Below are positions 57,569-64,000 of a stretch of DNA of 64,000 bases, piece after piece. The stretch's first letter is position 1. Every line of letters begins with the position of its first letter. The translations under genes and the position numbers were made by a program. Under the pieces are notes generated by a model. The model had not been told where the DNA came from. It did no database searches and saw only the letters and a program-made list of their open reading frames with translations. Source of the stretch: Winogradskyella sp. MH6. GTDB taxonomy: Bacteria; Bacteroidota; Bacteroidia; Flavobacteriales; Flavobacteriaceae. Location of the stretch: NCBI RefSeq assembly GCF_022810765.1, contig NZ_CP094494.1:186001-250000 (forward strand), read 5' to 3'.

Positions 57569-60500
57569 TTATTCTTCTAATCTAATATCCAATCCTAAAC
57601 CTTTCAATTCGTGCATAAGTACGTTGAATGATTCTGGAAGTCCAGGTTCTGGCATTGGCTCACCCTTAACGATAGCTTCGTAAGTTTTAGCTCTACCAAT
57701 TACGTCATCTGATTTTACAGTTAAGATCTCACGTAAAGTACTTGATGCACCATAAGCTTCAAGTGCCCATACCTCCATCTCACCAAAACGCTGACCACCA
57801 AATTGTGCTTTACCACCTAATGGTTGCTGTGTAATTAATGAGTAAGGACCTATAGAACGTGCGTGCATCTTATCGTCAATCATGTGACCTAACTTAATCA
57901 TATAGATTACACCTACTGTTGCAGGTTGGTCAAAACGATCTCCTGTACCACCATCATATAAATAGGTATGACCAAATCTTGGTACACCAGCTTCATCTGT
58001 AAAGCCATTAATCTGATCTAATGTTGCACCATCAAAAATTGGAGTTGCATAAGTTCTGTTTAACTTCTGACCTGCCCAACCTAATACGGTTTCATAAATC
58101 TGACCAATGTTCATACGAGAAGGTACACCAAGTGGATTTAATACGATATCTACAGGTGTTCCATCTTCTAAGAATGGCATATCTTCTTGACGAACAATAC
58201 GCGCAACAATACCTTTGTTACCGTGACGACCTGCCATCTTATCACCTACTTTTAGTTTACGTTTCTTAGCGATGTAAACTTTAGCAAGCTTTATGATACC
58301 TGCTGGTAATTCATCACCTACAGAGATTGTAAACTTCTCACGTCTTAATGATCCTTGAAGATCATTTTCTTTAATCTTATAGTTGTGGATTAAATCTGCA
58401 ACAAGTTCATTTGTATGATCATCAGTTGTCCATTTACCAGATGTTAAGTGCGTATAATCATCTACAGCATTTAACATTTTTAAGGTATACTTTTTACCTT
58501 TTGGTATAATTTCTTCACCTAAATCATTATAGATTCCTTGTGCAGTTTTACCGTTAACGATATTAAAAAGTTTTTCGACTAAAATTGCTTTTAAGTCATC
58601 AAAACGGTTATCATAAGCATCTTCTAACTTCTCGATATCTTCTTTATCTTGAGCTCTCTTACGCTTATCTTTTACGGCTCTAGCAAATAACTTCTTGTCG
58701 ATTACTACACCATTTAATGATGGAGATGCTTTTAAAGATGCATCTTTTACATCACCTGCTTTATCACCGAAAATCGCACGAAGTAATTTTTCTTCTGGTG
58801 TTGGATCAGACTCACCTTTTGGTGTAATCTTACCAATTAAGATATCACCTGGCTTAATCTCAGCACCAACACGAATCATACCGTTTTCATCTAAGTCTTT
58901 AGTAGCCTCTTCTGAAACATTTGGTATATCATTAGTTAACTCTTCGTTACCTAATTTTGTATCTCTAACTTCTAGAGAGTACTCATCGATATGGATAGAT
59001 GTAAAGATATCATCACGAACAACTTTTTCAGAAATTACAATCGCATCCTCAAAGTTATACCCTTTCCAAGGCATAAAGGCTACTTTCATATTTCTACCAA
59101 GTGCTAATTCACCATTTTGAGTTGCATAACCTTCACATAAAACCTGACCTTTAGAAACTTTATCTCCTTTTCTAACAATTGGTTTTAAGTTAATAGAAGT
59201 ACCTTGGTTTGTTTTTCTGAATTTTACTAATGGGTATTCTTTAACATCGCTATCAAAGCTTACCATAGCTTCTTCTTCTGTACGCTCGTACTTGATTACG
59301 ATTTTTTGAGCATCTACATACTCAACAACACCTTCTCCTTCAGCATTTATTAATACTCTAGAATCTGATGCTACTTGACGCTCTAAACCAGTACCAACGA
59401 TTGGTGCTTCAGGTCTTAATAATGGAACTGCCTGACGCATCATGTTAGATCCCATTAATGCACGGTTTGCATCATCATGCTCTAAGAATGGAATTAAAGA
59501 TGCCGAAATAGAAGCAATTTGGTTTGGTGCAACATCCGTGTAATTTACACTTGTTGGCTCAATCACAGGGAAATCACCCTCTTGACGTGCAATTACTTTA
59601 TCATGCTGAATTTTACCTTTGTCATCAACTTCTACCGTTGCTTGAGCAATCATCATTTCTTCCTCTTCCTCTGCACTTAAATATGTTGGTGCGTTTTTAA
59701 TATCAACTACACCATTTTCTACTTTTCTATACGGAGTTTCAATGAATCCCATTGAGTTTACCTTCGCATATACACCTAATGAAGATATCAAACCAATGTT
59801 TGGACCTTCAGGTGTTTCAATAGGACATAGACGTCCGTAATGCGTATAGTGAACGTCACGTACCTCGAAACCAGCTCTTTCTCTTGAAAGACCACCTGGT
59901 CCTAATGCTGATAAACGACGCTTGTGAGTAATCTCTGCTAATGGATTGGTTTGATCCATAAACTGAGATAACTGGTTTGTACCAAAGAAAGAATTAATTA
60001 CAGACGATAATGTCTTAGCATTAATCAAATCTATTGGAGTAAACACTTCGTTATCACGAACGTTCATACGCTCGCGAATAGTACGTGCCATACGAGCTAA
60101 ACCAACACCAAACTGAGAAGATAACTGCTCACCTACTGTACGTACACGACGGTTAGATAAGTGATCGATATCATCAATCTCTGCTTTAGAATTAATAAGC
60201 TCAATTAAATATTTTATGATGGTTATGATATCTTCTTTGGTAAGAACTTGCTTATCCATTCCAATATCTAAACCTAATTTCTTGTTCATTCTATAACGAC
60301 CTACTTCACCTAAAGAGTAACGTTGGTCTGAGAAGAATAATTTATCAATTATACCACGTGCAGTTTCCTCATCTGGCGGCTCTGCATTACGTAATTGACG
60401 GTAGATATGTTCAACAGCTTCTTTTTCAGAGTTTGTTGGATCTTTTTGTAATGTATTGTGAATAATTGCGTAATCTCCTTGTTGTGCACTTTCTTTGTGT

Positions 60501-61381
60501 AAAAGAATTGTTTTTACACCTGCTTCAAGGATTTCTTCAATATTGTCTTTGTCTACGATTGTGTCACGATCTAATACAATTTCGTTACGCTCAATAGATA
60601 CAACTTCACCTGTATCCTCGTCTACGAAATCTTCGTGCCAAGTGTTAAGTACACGTGCAGCAAGTTTACGACCGATAACTTTCTTTAAACCAGATTTAGA
60701 AACTTTCACTTCTTCTGCAAGATCAAAGATTTCTAAAATATCTTTATCACGCTCAAAACCGATAGCACGGAAAAGCGTTGTAACTGGTAATTTTTTCTTT
60801 CTATCAATGTAAGCGTACATCACACTATTGATATCTGTAGCAAATTCTATCCAAGACCCTTTAAAAGGAATTACTCTTGCAGAATATAACTTAGTACCAT
60901 TAGCATGGAATGACTGGCTAAAGAATACACCAGGTGAACGGTGTAACTGAGATACAACTACACGCTCAGCACCATTGATACAAAAAGTACCACTAGGCGT
61001 CATGTATGGAATTGTACCTAAATAAACATCTTGAACAATCGTTTCAAAATCTTCGTGTTCAGGATCTGTACAGTATAACTTTAATCTAGCTTTTAAGGGA
61101 ACACTGTATGTTAATCCTCTTTCTATACACTCTTCTATGGTGTAGCGAGGAGGATCGATAAAGTAATCTAAAAATTCTAATACAAATTGATTACGAGTAT
61201 CTGTAATAGGGAAGTTTTCCATGAAGGTGTTGTATAACCCTTCATTTTCTCTTGCTTCTGACTTTGTTTCTAATTGGAAAAAATCCTGGAAGGATTTAAT
61301 TTGAATATCCAAAAAGTCTGGGTAATCTGTTCTATTTACAATAGAAGAGAAATTAATTCTTTCAGCCTTTTTTGCTAACAT
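57569..61381 (-). CDS. rpoB: DNA-directed RNA polymerase subunit beta
   Basis: A 1,270-residue beta subunit. It shows the rifampicin-pocket segment ([17 protein letters not shown] and [13 protein letters not shown]), the conserved [16 protein letters not shown], and [16 protein letters not shown] and [20 protein letters not shown] near the C-terminus. By eye the rifampicin-pocket residues look wild type (Q, D, H, R, S present). The start [14 protein letters not shown] fits the family. A hairpin stands in the 123-bp gap to rplL. Confidence 0.98.
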   Translation of the reverse strand: MLAKKAERINFSSIVNRTDYPDFLDIQIKSFQDFFQLETKSEARENEGLYNTFMENFPITDTRNQFVLEFLDYFIDPPRYTIEECIERGLTYSVPLKARLKLYCTDPEHEDFETIVQDVYLGTIPYMTPSGTFCINGAERVVVSQLHRSPGVFFSQSFHANGTKLYSARVIPFKGSWIEFATDINSVMYAYIDRKKKLPVTTLFRAIGFERDKDILEIFDLAEEVKVSKSGLKKVIGRKLAARVLNTWHEDFVDEDTGEVVSIERNEIVLDRDTIVDKDNIEEILEAGVKTILLHKESAQQGDYAIIHNTLQKDPTNSEKEAVEHIYRQLRNAEPPDEETARGIIDKLFFSDQRYSLGEVGRYRMNKKLGLDIGMDKQVLTKEDIITIIKYLIELINSKAEIDDIDHLSNRRVRTVGEQLSSQFGVGLARMARTIRERMNVRDNEVFTPIDLINAKTLSSVINSFFGTNQLSQFMDQTNPLAEITHKRRLSALGPGGLSRERAGFEVRDVHYTHYGRLCPIETPEGPNIGLISSLGVYAKVNSMGFIETPYRKVENGVVDIKNAPTYLSAEEEEEMMIAQATVEVDDKGKIQHDKVIARQEGDFPVIEPTSVNYTDVAPNQIASISASLIPFLEHDDANRALMGSNMMRQAVPLLRPEAPIVGTGLERQVASDSRVLINAEGEGVVEYVDAQKIVIKYERTEEEAMVSFDSDVKEYPLVKFRKTNQGTSINLKPIVRKGDKVSKGQVLCEGYATQNGELALGRNMKVAFMPWKGYNFEDAIVISEKVVRDDIFTSIHIDEYSLEVRDTKLGNEELTNDIPNVSEEATKDLDENGMIRVGAEIKPGDILIGKITPKGESDPTPEEKLLRAIFGDKAGDVKDASLKASPSLNGVVIDKKLFARAVKDKRKRAQDKEDIEKLEDAYDNRFDDLKAILVEKLFNIVNGKTAQGIYNDLGEEIIPKGKKYTLKMLNAVDDYTHLTSGKWTTDDHTNELVADLIHNYKIKENDLQGSLRREKFTISVGDELPAGIIKLAKVYIAKKRKLKVGDKMAGRHGNKGIVARIVRQEDMPFLEDGTPVDIVLNPLGVPSRMNIGQIYETVLGWAGQKLNRTYATPIFDGATLDQINGFTDEAGVPRFGHTYLYDGGTGDRFDQPATVGVIYMIKLGHMIDDKMHARSIGPYSLITQQPLGGKAQFGGQRFGEMEVWALEAYGASSTLREILTVKSDDVIGRAKTYEAIVKGEPMPEPGLPESFNVLMHELKGLGLDIRLEE

Positions 61382-61445
61382 TGATGAACGAGATTTTTAT
61401 TAAATAAAAACTAAAATATGTATATAGCGTTTATATACACAAAAG

Positions 61446-61481
61446 GGTTTAGGTCTTAGAGGGACTCTCCAGACCTAAACC
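61446..61481 (-). promoter_or_regulatory. Hairpin between rplL and rpoB (attenuator candidate)
   Basis: GGTTTAGGTCT pairs with AGACCTAAACC (11 bp), with a smaller AGAG/CTCT stem in the loop. On the minus strand it is followed by CTTTTGTG, a weak T-run. The position matches the known attenuator between rplL and rpoB of E. coli, but the sequence is not related. Confidence 0.55.
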
Positions 61482-61504
61482 ATATATTGTAGGTTAAGCT
61501 GAGC

Positions 61505-61885
61505 TTACTTAAGCTCAACCTCAGCTCCAGCTTCTTCTAAAGAAGATTTTAAGCCTTCAGCTTCATCTTTAGAAACACCTTCTTTAATTGTACTTGGTGC
61601 CTCATCTACTAAACCTTTAGCTTCTTTTAAGCCTAAACCAGTTAATTCCTTAACTAATTTTACAACTGCTAATTTAGAAGCACCTGCTGACTTTAATACT
61701 ACATCAAATTCTGATTTTTCTTCAGCAGCGTCTCCACCACCTGCAGCACCAGCACCAGCAGCAACTGCAACTGCAGCAGCAGCAGGCTCAATACCGTACT
61801 CGTCTTTTAATATAGTAGCTAATTCGTTAACTTCTTTTACTGTTAAGTTAACTAATTGTTCTGCGAAATCTTTTAAATCTGCCAT
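61505..61885 (-). CDS. rplL: 50S ribosomal protein L7/L12
   Basis: A 126-residue L7/L12 with an N-terminal dimerisation region ([20 protein letters not shown]), an Ala/Gly-rich hinge (about 36-52) and the C-terminal domain ([20 protein letters not shown] .. [14 protein letters not shown]). It forms the flexible stalk that recruits translation factors. It lies 58 bp after rplJ in the ribosomal cluster. Confidence 0.98.
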   Translation of the reverse strand: MADLKDFAEQLVNLTVKEVNELATILKDEYGIEPAAAAVAVAAGAGAAGGGDAAEEKSEFDVVLKSAGASKLAVVKLVKELTGLGLKEAKGLVDEAPSTIKEGVSKDEAEGLKSSLEEAGAEVELK

Positions 61886-61943
61886 TTTTCTATTGTTTTA
61901 ATGTGTGTTTTTTTATTTTAATTTCTAAGTGTGTTCTTGTTAA

Positions 61944-62465
61944 TTATCCTTCTCTTTCAGATAATGTTTTAACTAAACCAGCGATTGTACCTCCACTCGA
62001 TTTAAGTGCAGAGATAACATTCTTAGCAGGCGATTGTAACAATGTAACAATCTCGCCAAGTAATTCTTCTCTAGACTTAATTTCAACTAATGTGTCTAAT
62101 AAATCATCGCCAATGTAAATTGCTTCTTCAATGAAAGCACCTTTTAATAAAGGTTTCTCTGATTTCTTACGAAATTCTTTTATAACCTTTGCAGGAGCAT
62201 TTCCTGTTTCAGAATACATTACAGAAGTGTTTCCTTTTAAAGTCGTTGGTAAATCACCGAAATCTTTTTCCGATGCTTCCATAGCTTTCTCTAAAAGTGT
62301 ATTCTTTACAACAGCTAACTTAATGTTAGATTTGAAACAAGCTCTTCTTAAATTTGAAGTTGTTGCTGCGTCTAATCCTGAGATATCTGTTAAATAGATA
62401 TTAGTATTATCTGCTAATTGAGCAGTCAACTCTTCAATTACTACCGATTTTTCTTCTCTTGTCAT
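61944..62465 (-). CDS. rplJ: 50S ribosomal protein L10
   Basis: A 173-residue L10. The N-terminal rRNA-binding domain (about 1-100) is followed by the C-terminal helix that binds L7/L12 dimers. Motifs include REEKSVVIEELTAQL and LRRACFKSNIKLAVVKNTLL. In many bacteria L10 represses its own operon by binding the leader; no such structure was found in the short 19-bp gap to rplA. Confidence 0.97.
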   Translation of the reverse strand: MTREEKSVVIEELTAQLADNTNIYLTDISGLDAATTSNLRRACFKSNIKLAVVKNTLLEKAMEASEKDFGDLPTTLKGNTSVMYSETGNAPAKVIKEFRKKSEKPLLKGAFIEEAIYIGDDLLDTLVEIKSREELLGEIVTLLQSPAKNVISALKSSGGTIAGLVKTLSEREG

Positions 62466-62484
62466 AATATTCTAAGTTTAACTA

Positions 62485-63174
62485 CTATCCTATTTTTGTG
62501 TCTATTGAGATACTTGGACTCATAGTACTTGACATGTATATACTCTTCATGTATGTACCTTTAGCTGCAGTTGGTTTTAACTTCATTAAAGTAGTTAACA
62601 ATTCGTTTGCGTTACCAACTAATTTATCAGCGCTAAAAGACGCTTTTCCTATTGGAGCATGTACAATACCTGTTTTATCTACTTTAAAGTCAATTTTACC
62701 AGCTTTTACTTCGCTAACAGCTTTTCCTATATCCATAGTTACTGTTCCTGTCTTAGGGTTTGGCATAAGACCTCTTGGTCCTAATACTCTACCTAATGGT
62801 CCTAACTTACCCATAACGCTTGGCATAGTAACGATAACGTCAACGTCTGTCCAACCGTCTTTAATTTTTTGTAAGTATTCGTCTAATCCAACATAATCAG
62901 CACCAGCTTCTTTAGCTTCTGCTTCTTTATCTGGAGTAACTAATGCAAGAACCTTCATATCTTTACCTGTACCATGTGGTAAAGAAACTACACCACGAAC
63001 CATTTGATTGGCTTTACGTGGATCTACACCTAATCTTACTGCTAAATCTACTGAAGCATCAAACTTAGTGTATGTGATTTCTTTTAGTAAAGCTGAAGCT
63101 TCTTCTAAAGAGTAAAGTTTATTTTTATCAACTTTAGCTCTTGCTTCTTTTTGCTTTCTTGTTAATCTTGCCAT
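62485..63174 (-). CDS. rplA: 50S ribosomal protein L1
   Basis: A 229-residue L1 when started at the ATG at 63174 ([18 protein letters not shown]), which matches the family start. The open frame runs to 63201, but those nine residues (MKLQTKFLQ) overlap the previous gap and lack support. Conserved parts are [20 protein letters not shown] and [18 protein letters not shown]1 forms the mobile stalk at the E site. The gap to rplK is 10 bp. Confidence 0.97.
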   Translation of the reverse strand: MARLTRKQKEARAKVDKNKLYSLEEASALLKEITYTKFDASVDLAVRLGVDPRKANQMVRGVVSLPHGTGKDMKVLALVTPDKEAEAKEAGADYVGLDEYLQKIKDGWTDVDVIVTMPSVMGKLGPLGRVLGPRGLMPNPKTGTVTMDIGKAVSEVKAGKIDFKVDKTGIVHAPIGKASFSADKLVGNANELLTTLMKLKPTAAKGTYMKSIYMSSTMSPSISIDTKIG

Positions 63175-63184
63175 TTGTAAAAAT

Positions 63185-63625
63185 TTAGTTTGGAGCTTCA
63201 CCTCCTTTAACAGTGATACCCATCGATCTTGCAGTACCAGCTACCATTTTCATAGCTGATCCGATTTCGAATGCATTTAAATCTTGCATTTTATCTTCTG
63301 CAATTGCTTTAACTTGATCCCAAGTTACTTTTGCTACTTTACGTCGGTTAGGTTCTCCAGATCCTTTCTTTACTTTGGCCGCTTCTAATAATTGTACTGC
63401 AGCTGGTGGTGTTTTAATTACAAATTCAAAAGATTTGTCTTTGTAAACTGATATTACTACTGGTAATACCTTACCTTGTTTATCTTGGGTTCTAGCATTA
63501 AACTGCTTACAGAACTCCATGATATTAACTCCAGCGGCACCTAAAGCGGGTCCAACCGGTGGCGATGGATTCGCAGCACCTCCCCGAACTTGTAACTTAA
63601 CTACTTTGTCTAGTTCTTTTGCCAT
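63185..63625 (-). CDS. rplK: 50S ribosomal protein L11
   Basis: A 146-residue L11, with the N-terminal proline-rich segment ([20 protein letters not shown]) and the C-terminal rRNA-binding domain ([28 protein letters not shown]). It is part of the GTPase-associated centre and of the stringent-response sensor site. The segment is intact and the length is normal. Confidence 0.98.
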   Translation of the reverse strand: MAKELDKVVKLQVRGGAANPSPPVGPALGAAGVNIMEFCKQFNARTQDKQGKVLPVVISVYKDKSFEFVIKTPPAAVQLLEAAKVKKGSGEPNRRKVAKVTWDQVKAIAEDKMQDLNAFEIGSAMKMVAGTARSMGITVKGGEAPN

Positions 63626-63693
63626 TTTTTAAAATTTAGTGCGCTTGTCTATGTTGGAAGCTTAGACTAACGCTATCTTTATTGTAACAATTA

Positions 63694-64000
63694 TTATAAC
63701 TTTTCAACTTGCATATAACTTAACTCTAATGGTGTCTTTCTTCCGAAAATTTTCACCATTACTTCAAGTTTACGCTTTTCTTCAAATATTTTTTCGATAG
63801 TACCATCAAAACCATTGAATGGTCCATCGATAACTTTTACAGTTTCACCTTTTGTAAATGGAATTGCAATATTAGCATCCGCTTCTATTGACAACTCATC
63901 TACCTTACCTAACATTCTGTTAACTTCAGATTGTCTCAATGGCACAGGATCACCTCCTTTTGTTTCACCTAAAAAACCAATAACATTAGTAATTGATTTT
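63694..64000 (-). CDS. nusG: Transcription termination/antitermination protein NusG, 5' end beyond window
   Basis: Only the C-terminal part is in the window. The frame is open to the edge (KSITNVIGFLG is the first part read), so the visible GTG at 63945 is not the start. The segment TKGETVKVIDGPFNGFDG is the KOW domain that binds S10 or Rho, and it ends in VEKL. NusG couples RNA polymerase to translation and Rho. It precedes rplK in the usual order. Confidence 0.93.
   Translation of the reverse strand, partial: KSITNVIGFLGETKGGDPVPLRQSEVNRMLGKVDELSIEADANIAIPFTKGETVKVIDGPFNGFDGTIEKIFEEKRKLEVMVKIFGRKTPLELSYMQVEKL

Overview
The window is AT-rich DNA from a member of the Bacteroidota, almost certainly a marine-type Flavobacteriaceae. 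The evidence is PorP/SprF, a gliding-motility-type C-terminal sorting domain, carboxypeptidase-regulatory-domain receptors, -7 boxes of the TAnnTTTG type, almost no Shine-Dalgarno sequences, and small palindromic repeats of a kind I recall from flavobacterial intergenic DNA. The species cannot be named from the sequence.

Layout. 1-5842: a BNR/sortilin-type propeller protein cut by the window edge, a sodium:solute symporter, a CoA-binding protein and a TonB-receptor-like outer-membrane barrel. 5843-8783: a small accessory block, all on the minus strand, with a ParDE toxin-antitoxin pair, one unknown partner and two lipoproteins; a related short sequence follows each of its three units. 8827-15198: FabH-like synthase, HtpG, a Crp-type regulator, RlmF and a DEAD-box helicase. 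15278-20373: two ECF sigma factor loci. One has a visible twin divergent promoter that would drive both the sigma operon and a small membrane protein. 20492-29507: mixed membrane and envelope genes, including a VanX-like dipeptidase, an AlkB-like dioxygenase, an alpha/beta hydrolase, an SPFH cluster with two very small genes, a DUF819 protein and a DUF4369 lipoprotein. 29628-31985: tRNA-Thr, ManA, QueD, Idi.

32093-50038 is the most striking part. It is a minus-strand operon of a giant secreted protein of about 5,000 residues, a PorP/SprF partner and an OmpA/PD40 protein. The giant protein carries 21 tandem 142-residue DUF11-like units (426 bp each, exactly 8,946 bp). By eye, 20 are identical in protein while their DNA differs only at silent sites in a mosaic pattern. 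This looks like a SprB-like type IX secretion adhesin with its own export partner.

50491-64000: PrfC, a YjdI-like ferredoxin, a DUF3467 protein with a duplicated 3' tail beyond its stop codon, then the conserved cluster rpoC-rpoB-rplL-rplJ-rplA-rplK-nusG (minus strand, transcribed from nusG towards rpoC; nusG runs off the window).

All calls were made by reading translations and motifs. No database search was possible. Promoter and operator calls rest on motif matching only.
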